Positions 1 through 14,600 of a stretch of 64,000 nt of DNA are shown piece by piece. Numbering within the stretch: position 1 is the stretch's first letter; every line of letters starts with the position of its first letter. Origin of the DNA: Hemicentrotus pulcherrimus (Eukaryota; Echinodermata; Echinoidea; Camarodonta; Strongylocentrotidae); the NCBI GenBank assembly GCA_003118195.1, contig BEXV01000901.1, forward strand, positions 62,185 to 126,184, written 5' to 3'. Below the pieces are notes generated by a model that did no database searches, was not told the DNA's origin, and was given only the letters and a program-made list of their open reading frames with translations. Both the position numbers and the translations under genes were made by a program.

Positions 1-2574
1 TTTTTTTTTTTTGGGGGGGGGTTGCTGGCTAAGTGCTGAAAAAATAAGATAATGATAATAGGAAGAAAAATATAAGATGCAAAAGGGTAATACAGGTCAA
101 TAATGATTATAGTTCAAGTTCAAATTTACACCCAAAATGGGTAGAGCACCTCTTATTAAAAATGGGGTGAAACATTAATCTCAGTTGGAAGGTAAAGTAT
201 TAAGATTCGCCAGACATGGTATTAATTATCATGCATGTAATAATCCGACGTGTTCATCAGTTTTTGCTTTTCTGTTTCCATATTCCTCACCTCTGGCATT
301 GTTTTCCTTTTCTTCTTTTTGTCAGCCATCAAATGTCATCAAAATTATGATCCCCTTGTTGAAGTGATATTGTGTCGCGTTATGCATGTAGAACTAGCCT
401 AAAATCAGCTTCCTCCACTAAATCATTTTTAGGCTTTTCAACTTTCTGCAAATTAATATGTACAACGCCTGAAACATAACGTCACGAAGCAAACAAAGAT
501 CTTTCTAAAGGTCTGTCTGTCATACAAACATTTATGTTAATATGAAAGAGATAGTTTGATAACATGCATTAGGATTTTCAAGTCCACTATTAGGTAAGAA
601 GATGAAAGGTGGTTCATTACGTGGCTGGCTTCATTGGTTAACCCTGTGGAGGAAAGCTTATATTATGTTTATCTTTCTTATTTTCTGCCTTCACTCCTAT
701 TGTTATTGACCGTTATGTCAAGGAAGTCTGGCTGCATGCTGTGTTCAGCAGAACTGATTTCCATATTACCGTCTCTTTTCTGATGGTATTCACATCTTAT
801 CACTCTTGAAACCTAAAGAAGATTATAGTTCGCCTTTCTGCTCCTTTGTTTGTCTTCAGAATATGCACACAGATATACTCATGACAATGACGCTGAACAT
901 CGTCCTTTTCAAGGGGTATACTTTTCTATAGCTTTTGTTTTTCTTAGATTCGTATACATTAACAAAAGCATGCAACGGAGCCAGAAAACAGAATTTTAAA
1001 CTGATATTTCTAACCAACTCTCTTTATTCCAAGGAATTCATATTATCTCCCTAACTTTCTAATGCAAATTTACATAGGCTAGAGTGGACGCCCTCCTGAC
1101 TCTAGACGGACAAAAATATATGTGCTCCCTATAACAAATCTGAAATGATGTTTCTCAGACTAGAAAACCAGTCTTGAACTAACGATAAGAACGAGTCCCC
1201 TCACTATATTTTGCCAAATGAAGAAGACAAATCGATGGGCTATATTATGTACAATACGAACAATACGTTTAACAACAGTTAAACAAAGAAATCGATTATG
1301 TAAGAAGAAGGAAATACGCAATAAAATGCAACAAAGCTTCAACACCCGATCTGTTGAATCCCTCACGTCTATTTGAATCTTCTGTCACAGCTTTTTAAAT
1401 GGCGGAGCCAGTAGAGGGGTGGAATACAGCCCTCCCCGTTAGCAATACTTTGGACTTAATTGTGCTTCCACACTGAGGCTCATCATTCAAAACAACTGTT
1501 TCTTTCTTCGTTTTCAAATATATTTTGTAAAATCTCTCTGAAAATGTGATAAAAACAAGAAAAAGAAGCCTAAACAAGAATAGGTAGGCCTGTTTGATTT
1601 TTTTTTAATGGACCATGATTATGGTGCATATGCCATGTTGAAAATTTCAAATTTTCAAAGAACTGAATAGGACACCATCATATTCATTTTCTCTGTTATG
1701 TTTCAATCAATATTGCCTGAATAAGGATATAACTAATACCCTCGTCATATCAGGTGCCAGTTTAGAGCAACTTCTTGCATCAGTATCTGTGCTGGCACTA
1801 GTATAGTTCTCATTTAGATGAACAGATATGTAATGTCCTCCTGAGTGTCAGGCTTATATCTACATCATCGAGTTAAAAAAAAGAGTTCAGGAATACATAT
1901 CGTGTGGAAACAAATAATTGCAATCGTGATAAAATTAACCTTCCCGTATTTGCCTCGTTGAAAATATTCACTTGAAAATGGCCCAATATCTCCCCCCAAT
2001 CGAGACCATTTTACGAGCAATATAAATGCCTAAATATATGACACAGCATGATTATAACATTGTCTGAATTTACTGAAAGTCAGCATGCATCCTGAATGTC
2101 ATAGATGAATCTGGTCTAAAAATATCCACTGTCGTTCGGAGACGCTATGTGCGTCATTGCGCAATATGTGTTTGACCAAGGGAGGGGTCAAAGAATAGAT
2201 GAAAGTTCTAAGAGAGCGGAAAAGTGGTCCGAAAGGGCGGAGGCTCTTCAAATGTTTGCACAAGTACCTTGGCACCGCCTGGCTCTATTATCTGGCTGTC
2301 GTTTTTCTTCAGTCATCCTCTATAGGGTTTCATGACTGAATAAAGTGCTGGGCCGGGTATTCTTCGCATAGATCCCGACAGCCTTAGAAGGGGTGACAAA
2401 CTCATCCGAAGGGAAGAAAACTAACAACTCTTTTTTTCGGGAAAACACCATCTTACATCACAAATTTTTATCCGCTCATGAGAGGAATAGATGCATCTCT
2501 ACCATGTCACAAGATTTTTAACAGTTAATTGCCTGTTTTGAGAGAAGATTTTTCTTACTGTGCGGAGAAAGGAA
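1..2574. other. Upstream non-coding region
   Basis: AT-rich with poly-T/poly-G at the left edge (1-23). No sushi-, EGF- or SEA-like exon was seen. It presumably contains the promoter and 5' UTR if the signal-peptide exon at 2575 is correct. No TATA box is convincing. Confidence 0.5.
2156..2165. promoter_or_regulatory. Perfect C/EBP-type palindrome
   Basis: ATTGCGCAAT is the ideal palindromic C/EBP (bZIP) binding site, about 420 bp upstream of the proposed first exon and next to a GCGTCA half-site. The identity of the sequence is direct; function as an enhancer is a guess. Confidence 0.3.
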
Positions 2575-2683
2575 ATGTTTTCCGGAATGCCGACTACCCA
2601 CTCAAAAAGGGGGCTATCTTGTCAATGGATTCATATACGTTATATCATCCTCACTATCTTATTGGTACAAAAGGTTTCGCAGG
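2575..2683 (+). CDS. Candidate first exon: signal peptide
   Basis: An ATG at 2575 (a second in-frame ATG at 2587; upstream in-frame stop TGA at 2539-2541) opens a 36-codon reading frame. It has a basic stretch (HSKRGLS...IHIR) followed by a hydrophobic core YIILTILLV and a short polar region QKVSQ. It ends at a strong donor G|GTAAGTA in phase 1. This is the phase needed by the first sushi exon at 6142, giving VSQ-A-C. Basic n-region, hydrophobic h-region and short c-region fit a secretory signal peptide. No transcript evidence is available, and another 5' exon upstream of the window remains possible. Confidence 0.5.
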
Positions 2684-5600
2684 GTAAGTAAAGTAACGCT
2701 TTTTTCAAAAGAAAAATCTGTTTTCTTTTAAATGAAAGTGGAGTCAATGAATTGTATAATTAAAACTTAACAATTTAAATCATAATCTATTATGTGCGGT
2801 ATCATACTTATTAGAGTTGGACCCTATGTGAAGGTGTCTCGTGGATATGTCACCGACTGTGGATCACATGGTTCGCGGTTCGAGTCCCGCCGCAGCACTA
2901 TGCATTTTGGCATTTCATTATCTATACTTTCGCCACACTTGACCCAGGTCATTTAAGTGTGTTAGAGCATCATGATGGCAGCAATGCTAAAACCGTGGTA
3001 GTAATACTGTGAAACGCCAGGAGTGTCAAGTCTGACAGACACTAGCGCTATACAAGAACCCGCTATTATTATTATCATTATTAGTATTATCATCATTTTT
3101 TGATTTGTATTATAATTAGTATCATTATTATCATTATGACTATTATTATTATTATTATTTAGCATACAGAAATACCTGAGAGAGGCATCCTAAGCGCATG
3201 CACGATATATTCAAGGGATGCCCAAGGCACCTGCAAAGTACATATTTTATCCTGGCTTTAGCCAAGCTGCCCGATAGCACTGGAAGCATTCAATGCATTT
3301 ATTTTCTGTAAGGAAACCATTTACTACACCGAAGTTGAGAATAAAATGTAGATTAATATTTTACATTGGACATCAATGTCACGTCTGGGATTTGAAACAC
3401 GAACCATCTGATCAAGACTAGACTGCGACACCTGCATCTTACATAATGTAATAAATCATGGTCTACTACGTTTGATGCACCATGGGTTGAGAAGTGGCAA
3501 ACGTAAAATGACGTTTTGCCAAAGGACATCACTTTGCCTCTTACTGTGGGATTCGAACCGCGAACCATCTGGTCCAGAGTATGATACTAGACCACGGCAC
3601 CTATATCTTACATAAAATAAAATTATTGTGTAATATTAGTATGCATTTACGACGCCTGGGTTGTTCGAGTCCGGTGCGAACCATGACATCTCTATATTAA
3701 ATATTTCATGTTTAAATGACCAAGACCAGACCAATGCATCTCCATCTTGCATGCACATAATAATAATATGTTAGGTGTTCTAATGGCCTTATACAAAGCA
3801 TTTTCGCCTTTTTTGGTATTTCCATTTTAACTTTCTATTATCTCAACCAAGCTTCGTGAGTCTTCTATTGTGACAGTGATTATAGTCTTCTGAATGGCGT
3901 GGCTGAGGGAAGCCCATCATATGCGGAAGTACTCCTCGCAAAAATTGTCGAGTCATGAGGAATCCATTTCACATAATAAAACTCTACGTTTCTTTATATT
4001 AGCGAAATAAATTAGAATCTTAACATCTAGCTATTAAAAAACAAAACGAAAGATCCATGGCAATGATAAGCATAATGATAATGAGCTACTTTTCGTTATG
4101 CGCATATAAAAATCTCAATGAACATGCAGAGTACCGGTTTTACGTCGTCTGCCCTAAAACAACCGAAGCATTTATAAAAATAAAAAAAAAATCCTTTCTA
4201 CCGGCTCCCATGAGCTACACCCACTGGCTTTAAAGTGGAAAGTGTAGAATAATGTCTTCATTGATACGAACTTGACATCAGCGTCGCGATTGGAACTCCA
4301 GCCCATGGATATTTGTATGCACATATCTACACCCTCGACCATTTGATTTAGTTATGGGTCTCAGATAGATCTGGCCTAAACTCAGTTTGATTGCTCGAAA
4401 TACATGCACCTCTAGCAGTGACATAGTTACGGTTGTCCAAAAAAAGAATTTTTCTTTTACCTAACTACCTACAACGACACGCTTCGAGATTTCAGATTTC
4501 ATTCCCTGTATACAAATTATATTATGTTATCATACGCTGTATTTGACTTCAAAGTTGCAGAACAAGAACTGCATTCTTTATTGATTCGTGTTGGTTTTAA
4601 ACACCACTGACTGTTACATTACTGTTTGTAAAATAACATAAAGAGAAATAGAACCGATTAAATAAATTATACAATGTACTTATAATGTCATTGAATCCTT
4701 TCTTTATATTCATAGTTTATGTCAATTACTACATTATGTGTCCTATTTCAAAAGCGGAGTATGAATGCCTATTATATTTAAATGTCATTCCTGTAAATCA
4801 CTTTAATAATGAAAATAATAAATAATAGCCTAATAGTCCACTCCAAATTTTATTAAACCGAAACGGAAATTCTTTTTGCCCAATTGATCGTGAGCCCGGC
4901 AGCCACTGTGCAGCGCCAGATCGACTTTGTCTTCGTATGTTGTTTTCTAATTGCATCTTGGCATTAGACTGCAATCCAACATACTCATTTGATCTTTAAA
5001 AAACAATATTTTTTTTACCAAAAGACCAAAACCAGGCTTTGGATGTAGCGAAGCTTGAAATCATCTAAGAATTTTAACCGATTGATGAAAAGCTTAGAAA
5101 TTACGTAAAGGAAATTTGATTATAAAAATGTATATTCTGGATCAGAGAATCGCTGCGAGTCGGAATCACATTTTCTTGTGCACAACACTAGCATTAGTTC
5201 ATAGTTTCAAGACTATTATCATACATAAAGGTCATCTCTCTGAGAAGTATCACAATCCGAGCTTAATATTTTCCTATTATTCTGCATGTCTGAATAATTA
5301 GTATTTCATTCAGGATTATCCAATCAACTACAAAACGCATATAAAAAAAACAAAAGAACTTCATCGGCGTTTTCTGTTTTGCACATATTGAATTGGCTAC
5401 AACCCACAAGACCATGAAGACCGTCTGCCCACGACCCTAGCATCATATCTCGTGATCCTTCGGACATCTTATTTGAGAATTCACGAGATTCACAAGACGG
5501 ATATTGTTGTCGCTTCATGGGCTGTCGGTCTCCTAAGATGTCCTGAAGTATTGCAATTGTAATGTAAATCAATCACAGAGACTGAAAACCTCATGTTCTG

Positions 5601-8600
5601 TTATTCCTGTTACTTCGATAGAAGTATGCTCATGTATCCAATACGTGTCGTACCAGGCACTGTCATCTTTTACAGTCCTTACAATTAACAACTGAATTAA
5701 ATTAAATGTTAATTTGTGTGTTTTTCGTAACTGAAGAATGGAAGATGGGATGGTTGAAGAAGGGCATGTGTTGAATACTATTAGATATACGCTTTGATAT
5801 GTCAAATTTTCAAGAAAAATAAATCGAGAGAATTACATTTGTTCACATAATTAAATAATTACACAAATTTGTAACAGTATAAACAATTCATTTGTTATTT
5901 GCACATGGTTATTACCAGACATAGCAACTATAGAGATGCCACCCTGCATAACAGATGTTTTTGCTGCTTATGTTAGGGTTATTTTCGGTGGAGAAACCAT
6001 TCAGCGCATTGATAAACTGTTCAGAGACTGTTCTTGAAATAAATTTGCACCATGAGTGATGGCTGATAGAAGATTTCTGTCCAAAATATATTCTAATTCT
6101 ATAATGAATACGCCTTCCATGATTTGTTTTGTTTTCTGCAGCTTGTGAAGTATTGACGGCGCCTGAGAGCGGATCTCTCACTGCTGAAGAAGGATTTGGA
6201 GAGGGAGCGACTGTAACGTTTAGTTGTAACGAAGGTTACAGTCTCATTGGATCACCATCTACGACTTGTAACAACGATTTATATTCAAGACCTGTTCCTA
6301 CATGTGTCCGTGAGTATCAGTAAAAAATACACTTAACTGAATAACGGGAAGGAAAGGGTCATGTATGCAATAATAACAAAGCAAGAAGACCTTAGATGTA
6401 TGAATTTTATTGGTAGCCAACCTCATGGACCCCCGTGGTGAAAAAGAATTTTCTGTCCCATTAAGATGTTCCACCTTACCTTAGTAGTGGATTTAAATGA
6501 ATGAATAGAAATAAATAAACAGATCAATAAACGAATAAATGAGTGATAATATATTGATACATTATAATGAACATATATTGAACAAAATTAGAGGATGATA
6601 TAATATAAATGAATAAATCAATAAATCAATACAAAATATTCATTGAAGTACAGTGGGGAAATTTGCAGAGATTGATATCAATGATTTTGGATTATTGAAG
6701 ACCGTGGCTCCTATGGCTGCTACACAGTAATCCTCCTTGCACACCAATATTACCTAGATCCGGAACCTGAATGGCACGGCATACAAGGTATTTCCTCCTA
6801 CCAAGCAGATACCAAATACCACATAACTTACGCCTTTATAGTTGAAAGGGCTTACCATCTTACTACACTTAGACCGAGAGGGCCAAAAAAACAGAGCAAG
6901 AATTCGAACTATTTACCGCTCGTTTGAGAATCGGATAAACGAGCCGCAGTTTCACGGCGCCCATTTAAAAATCCAGATATTTTATTAAATGTTTATTTTC
7001 AGGATGTGTGCAGCTAAAAGATTAAAATAACACTACTTGACTTTAAAATTCATATCACGATACCATTTGCGTATCATATATTTTATGAACAGGATGAAGG
7101 AGGGGGGAGAGGTTAGCCTGGAAGACGCCCAGCAGAGAATACGCTGTGCGCACCTTTACACGGGTTACATGCGAGGGGGCGGCATCAACCCCACCATCTA
7201 CCCTTACTGGCTCTACCACCACCAACATTGTCTTTTCCCCCATACTGGTTACCCCATTAAACAAGATAGCTTTTTTTTTTCTCGATCTTAGTTGACTGCA
7301 GTGATCCTGGGTTTCCAGTGGACGGGTCCCAAGAAGGGTCCCCAACCTACCAGGCTTACACTACGGTCTCGTTCGTGTGTGATCGTGGGTTCGGTTTGGT
7401 AGGGGCACCCACTATAACATGCGATGGTGGCACTTGGACTCTACCTGTTCCTGAATGTGTCGGTAAGTAGTTTGGTCGATGCCAGCTTTCAATTTTGGAA
7501 GCATAAACGTGTCAGCGGCAGATTTGTAAACGAAATTGATACTTAAAAATCACTATTTTGAAGTACATCAGAGTGAAAATCGGTGACTTTTAAACTTCTG
7601 AAGCAGGCCAAATGGGATTTTTAAGCTAGGAGGCTATTCTCGGGCACTAGTCAAAGGTATTTTTTGGTTCATTTATTCTCGTTTAGAGATGAATAAATGA
7701 ATTAGCTCGTATCCTGCACATCAAAAAGTATTGTAACTTTATTAAATAATATCAAACAAGTAATCAAAATTGTATAAGATCAGGAATAATCGCTTTCAAT
7801 TTCATTAATCTGTTGATGTATTTATATTGTAGCCAACTGTGCTGACCCAGGTACTCCATCTAACGGAGTCCAGATAGGGTCTCCCACCTATCTTCAAGGT
7901 ACGACTGTATCTTTCGAGTGTGAACCAGGTTTCACATTGATTGGTGCTTCAGTCATCTCCTGTGAGGATGGAGAATGGGATAGAGGAGCGCCCACTTGTG
8001 CAGGTTTGTCTTAAATCTAGCTTCATTAATTACGGACGACAGACAACAAACGAAAAAGAGGGTTAATGCACACATTATACTTAACAAAATTGTTGTCTGT
8101 TCAGAGGCAAAAGGGTGTATAAAAGGTTTTATTAAAATGAACGTCCTCCTGGTATTCGGCAGACATTTTCCATGTAACGGAAACAAATTAAACTTTCACT
8201 ATTAAATCAAGTACAATTGTTGTAGATATTTAATCTTAGACGACATGCTGTCTAAAATTTACACAAATGGCAGCAACAGCACTGAGGGAGGGGTGTAGGT
8301 CGATTTTTCCTCTGATTCTTTTTTCTAGGAGTTTGGTTATAATGAAGATTAATATTAATCACAGAAACCTAGATTAGGTAAGGAGAACGCAGTCTTAGAC
8401 TACAAACATGGTAATTTTCTTATAATTTAAAGCAATAAAAGATGAGATGAATACAAATATACCCTACTGTACTTAAATCTTGACAGAGTGGCTCGCACTA
8501 GCATCCCTAGTGAAGTGTATAATCATGGCCCGTTTTAAACATTGAAAACTTTGTGTGCCACTCCTCATGCCACAATTGAATATTCTTATCTGAACAAAAA

Positions 8601-11600
8601 TGACAACGAAAACATCAAAGAGCTCATTTTCTTCACAAACATTTGCATCTTTCAGCGGACTGCACTGATCCGGGTACTCCGGTTGATGGAACTCAATCAG
8701 GTTCCTATGGTAACGGAGACACAGTTTCGTTCACATGTGATGATACATTTACTCTGGTAGGAGCAAGTATCATCAGTTGCTTGGGTGGAGACTGGACTGA
8801 TGAAGTACCAGTTTGTTACGGTGAGAATACAATATTTGTTATTTTACTAACTCTGTTAGGGCATGTTCGAGCTATGTTCTCATTTTGTGTCCCATACGTT
8901 ACCAGGTATTGAGTGATTATGATCAGGAAGTGATATCAGGGCCCCGTCTTTCAAAGAGTTGATATCAATCGTAACTTATTTGCGATTGATATCAATCGTA
9001 ACTATGTACATAAGACATAGGAGACTGTAAACTTGTGATTGATTGGAGGACTTACGATTGATTTGGATCGATCGTGACTCTTTGTAAGACGGGGCCCAGA
9101 TGTGCCACTTTACTTTATGTAAGGACTGATCCAAGCTCAGTATGGCTGTGAACCTAATGTGATGATCAGGAATACTAAATTCTTTGATCTGGTCGGCAAC
9201 ATAAGGGACAAAAAAGTTTGGACTTGCGATTGAATCAATGTCTACAGTTCTGCAAGGCCCACATTTAACCCTTACAGACACTGGTATCAAAGGCGTCACC
9301 CTTATCACCGAGAGAGAAAGGGAGAAGCATCATTCATTATAGTGTTATCTCATTAGTTATTAATATCAAATTTCCTGTCTATAGGCACCGTCGATTTAGG
9401 TGCCGAATAATATATTAGTACAACAAATTCACCGTCCACAATTTTACACAATACATTATCGCCAATACATCGCTAGGACCTCTTATGCAAAGATCTGATA
9501 TAGATATTGATAAGAAGCTATATATAAGATTTCTCATCTAAACTATTTTAGGGAAAGTTGTTCAGTGTCTGACAAGCAGCCCTCATAACAAGTTTTATCC
9601 TACCACTTTTCATTGATCCAGCTCAATGTGGTGATCTGGGAACATTGGAGGACGGCACCAAGTCGGGTGGAGTAGAGTACGGGGACACACTCACCTATGT
9701 CTGCAATGAGGGATTCACCCTGGTCGGAGCTTCTGAGCTAACATGTACAAGCAATGGCTGGGACACTGATCCACCCGTCTGTTACCGTGAGTAAATATAC
9801 TAACGTAAATAACAACCATCACAGCATCTCTAATAATAAAGAGGAAATGTCATTGATAATAATAATGATAACAATAATAATAATGATAACATCAAGAGTT
9901 GGATATATACAACACTTCCTTTCAGTAGAGTATTATGTGTCATGTTCTGTGACTTTGTTCTATTTTTTTAGAAAGCTGCACAGATCCTGGCACTCCCTCG
10001 TTTGGCAGTCAGTCAGGAACATACGAAAATGGAGATGTTGTAGAATTCTCCTGTGACAGTGGATATACCCTCATTGGTGCATCACAGATCACTTGTGAAG
10101 ATGGAACATTTTCAGCGGAAGCCCCAACCTGTCAAGGTATGATACGGCATCTAATACGAAGTGATTGTTATCTTAGGAACCTGTGCTGCCATTCTTGATT
10201 GATAGAGTATCGACTTTCTAAATACATGTATCTAGAACATTGTTGTTGTCTCTTGTATTTAAAAAAAACCTACATGACCGCTGTCTTAAATTCCCTCTGA
10301 ATACAAGAAAATGTGATTTAATTTATATTAACTACTTTAAAATCCATATAAACTAGTTTCATCTTGGTCAGTGGGCCATATCTAAGACAAAGACGAATAG
10401 AACAAAAACACATATGTATTAAGCAAAGAAAGGGAGTAATTGTGATGTTTGTCACAAATTAACACAATCAGAAAGACAAGGTAATCATAAAAAATCCACT
10501 AAATTTGGGCAATTTTTCTTTTCCTACCCAATTTGTTTAATATTTTGCTCATTTTGAAGTAATTCAATATTTTGACTCTAATTCCACTAAATGTTATTCA
10601 AGTTTGGAAAATAGCCAAAGTTGGTTGGACACATAATTAACTTCGTACTGCGCAAATTTATATTTTATACTTGATGGAGTTATGTAGCACATAGTAACAC
10701 TTAATGCTACTGCTAATCATTTTATTTACTGACTACCAACTGCAATATTACGACATGAACAATTCATTCACTATTTCACCAGCCGACTGTTCGGACCCAG
10801 GAACCCCAGTAAACGGAGCCCAATCAGGATCATATGGCAACGGTGATACAGTGACATTCACGTGTGATGCCTCATACACATTGGTAGGAGCCAGAATCAT
10901 CACCTGTCTCGGAGGTCCTTGGAGTAACGAAGTTCCAGAATGCATCGGTGTGTAGGCCTACAATTATTTCTGTATTCTAATAAACATAATACTACAAGAT
11001 TTAGATGTTATATCGAAGATTCAAACATAATCACAATATTCCCCGAAATCATGGGTTCAAAAGATATAGCTTTGACATTATCATATATAATCCGGTCACA
11101 AAATTCTCGTAGCAGTGCAGTAACATAATACAAAATATCAGAAAGCTGGTTTCGTAGCAGCTTTTGGGAAGGCGTGTTGACTTGACTGCAATCGTCGCAT
11201 TCATATTTCTATAGGACATCCGTTAGAAACAAGATATTCATTCTTCCGAAAAATGTATTTATCTTATTTCCAATCTCCATCTATTTATATATGATAAAGA
11301 GATCAATTCATGTAGCTGTTGCCAAGAGTACTTCTGCTGACGTACATGTTAACGTCTCTTTACCCCTTACAGCGGCATGTGGTGATCCTGGAACATTGGA
11401 GGACGGCACCAAGTCGGGTGGTGTGGAGTATGGGGACACACTCACCTTTGTCTGCAATGAGGGATTCACCCTGGTTGGAGCTTCTGAGCTAACATGTACA
11501 AGCAATGGCTGGGACACTGAGCCACCCGTCTGTTATAGTAAGTCTGAACATAAATGACAATTTTCTATCAAGGATAAACTATTCAAACTATATTAGGTAC

Positions 11601-14600
11601 ATGTAGATACCAATAACTAGGCGCCGTGTCTGTTACTTTGCTTGATATGTTGTGATACACAGTGTCATATTGTGGGAACAGAAATTGAGAAGGCACTGGC
11701 ATCAACAACTTTTTTATTCAATTTTTTCACTCCAGTTTTCCCTATTTTACCATTCGGCATGTGGCCCCAACCCTCATGCCCTTTCTGTGATAACGGCACT
11801 GTTCAAGAATATGCACTGACCATTATTTAGCACTGCTTCGCGAGAAAAACAGTTTTCCATCATTCTTTCTTAATATTTTTCAAGGTAACTGTGAAGACCC
11901 AGGTACGCCAGCCTTTGGTAGTCAATCTGGAACCTTCGACCACGGCGATGTTTTAACTTTCGAATGTAACCAGGGTTACACACTGATTGGTGCATCTCAG
12001 ATCACCTGCGATGATGGAGCTTACAACGCAGACATTCCTGATTGTGAAGGTAAGTAGTTAATCACATACTCCCGTAATATCCTTCCTTCGATCAGTCTGT
12101 ATTTGCCGTAACCGGAACTTTTATGTTTCGGAAAAAAATTAGTTTGAATTAGTTTTACTGATAAAATTATATCCATGTAACAAACCAACATATTAGGCTA
12201 TGTGTGGCAATATTGTAGTACCGGAAAGAGTCAGGTCCGCCTGTAGTATATACTCAACATGAACACGATACAAAATTGTTTGAGTTATACCGCTATTTCA
12301 AAAAAAGTATATATATATATATATATATATCAAGACATTTCTAATAAGACAATGTATGCAATGGATTGACCGATGTATTCCACGAAAGTAATCAAAAAGA
12401 GCACAAACGCGTGTAACGGCGGGCTACATAAGTATGTTGCGAAGTTAAGTGTCTGTTTCATCACACTAAACACATGTCTACAAATGTCATTTCCCTTTTA
12501 TATTACATAATATTAGGTGATGTCACTGTATCAACGGATTCACCGGCTGGCACAACGCAAGGATCAAAACAAACAACTGTTGCTGCAGCTACAACTAAAG
12601 AGGCTTCGGTAACATCTACACCGACTAGCAAAGTGACTAGTGATAAAGGAACCACAGTAGAAGACCGTCCTACAACAACAACAACCGAAGTGACAACTGA
12701 ATTCAGGGAAACAACACTAGAAGTGGATGTCGAAACGACAAGACCCGGGCCCTCAACAAGACCACCTCAGCCAACCACATTAAGTTCTTCCTCATCTAGT
12801 ACAACAACACGTGTCTCCCCAACAACTGCTGCTGGAGCTACCACTACAGATGTTGCAGCTACTACGATACGGGAGAACGAGGAAACGACACCTGTTCTGA
12901 CAACGGCTGATACGGGAACAACTTTAGGAAGTCGCCCTTCAACAACACAACATGGTGTTAAAACAACGGAAGAAAGGGAAACTACACCAATAATCGACGT
13001 TGAAACAACGAGGCCAGAACCTTCCACTAGACCGCATCGACCAACCAGCCCAAGTGTCTCTACCAGACCTCTGCCTGAAAGCACTACGCGCGATTACTTC
13101 TCACAATCCACCACCATCGATATTGTAACATTACCTACTCGGATGATGACTACTGATGAATCATCACCAGAACCTCCAACGAGACCTCGCCCAAGATGCC
13201 CACCAATCATGGCCCCTATGCACGGATCTTACAGACGGTATGATTGGTATCGCCGTGGGGAGAAGGTTGTTTTCTCATGTGATCATAACTACGTCCTCAT
13301 CGGGCCAGAATGGATCATTTGTTTTGATGGAGAATGGAGTGGTCCTGTACCTGAATGTAAAAGTGAGTACATCTTCCCGTATAGTTACATTCAATGGTTT
13401 ATGTTTGCCAAGTGTATATAATGGTAACTAGTAATACTTTATTTCAATGTTTTTAAGCTTCTAAATTCAAAGTACATTGCAAGCCATAATGGAGTCAATT
13501 ATAAGAGCTTATACAGGATATATCGATAAAGATATAGCTTTCAATGTCGTCGTTGCTAGCATTGTCATCATTCATTATATTCCTACGTGATATCATTATC
13601 CATTTTTTAAAATATCCCTTTTTTGTTTCACTTGTCTTTATAAAATAGTAACCTGCGGTCATTATCCTCCTCCTCCAAGGCATGGTTATACCCTTACTCC
13701 CGATAAATACATTCCATCTCGTCCTTCATCATGGACACCTCGACCAGGTTATGGAAGAATGGTGCCGGTCTCACGAGCCTCATTTCCCGACGGTATGAGG
13801 GGAAACGACACTTTAAGTGACTTATTCGATGAGGCCGACGAATTTGATAATGTACAAGATCGTCTTGGAGCATTAAACTTCCCGAACATTGGAATAGGAA
13901 ATCCATTTGCGGGTGATGACGAGGAATCCGTCACAGCCTCTGCAGGCGCAACCGGAGATTCTGGAAATGGGGGATGGGGACTTCCTAGCGGGGGTTGGGG
14001 GATTCCTAGCGGTGGCATCGATTTACCTGATATAGACATACCTTTTATCGGTGGTGGAGGTAACCCTGGAGATATGGTGACGTTTTCTCCTGGATTGACC
14101 CTACCCTCGGTCACCTGGGAAGGTGGTGTTTCTCCTGGTGATTCATCCAACGGGTTTCCGGATTTTGGCAACGTCAATTTACAAGCTGTACAGGTCATCC
14201 AACAAATAATTGACATTACGATGGATATAGACTGGCAGATCATAGATTCTGAATCTTTCGTTATGATGCGTCTTCTACGTGAATTGATCAGAATTGTGAG
14301 CGACGTTATTATGGCAACTAACTGGGAAAATGGTGATCTATCTACCGTCAACTGGGAGGGTATGAACGCATCCGCATTGCCGATGCCGAGTATGCTCCGA
14401 GACGGTCTAACTGTGATCCTATCAACTGATTGGCAGAACTATGATTGGACATCTCTTGATTTCATCCATTTTCCAAGTTTTATGAGGGAAATCATGTATG
14501 TCATAACGGATACTGATTGGTCTACGGTTGTGGATATCTCAGAAGCTATCGCTGCTATTCAACGTCCGGTATTTATGATTGATGATCTACCTGATATTGA

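Larger units (their letters stand above)
2684..6141. other. Long first intron, SINE-rich
   Basis: 3.5 kb between the candidate signal exon and the first sushi exon. It contains the SINE at 2825-3165 and tRNA-like fragments at 3370-3690. The rest is AT-rich with nothing recognised. Confidence 0.5.

Noticed and set aside
2870..2900. Functional tRNA gene
   Set aside because: The B-box is present, but the head does not fold into an obvious cloverleaf and is followed by a SINE body with an ATT tail.
10704..10782. Hydrophobic ORF start ([11 protein letters not shown]) before CCP 7 as an internal signal peptide
   Set aside because: It is in-frame intron sequence upstream of a clear acceptor (tcaccag) and out of the context of the phase-1 exon chain. 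An alternative promoter cannot be excluded but has no support.
12767..13084. Val/Ser-rich minus-strand ORF
   Set aside because: Reverse complement of Thr-rich mucin codons (ACA/ACT read as TGT/AGT). The same applies to 37749-38354 and 38673-39149.
13749..14351. 200-codon minus-strand ORF opposite giant exon 1
   Set aside because: It is antisense to the strongly supported giant exon. Long antisense frames are a by-product of the biased codon composition. No domain or splice context.
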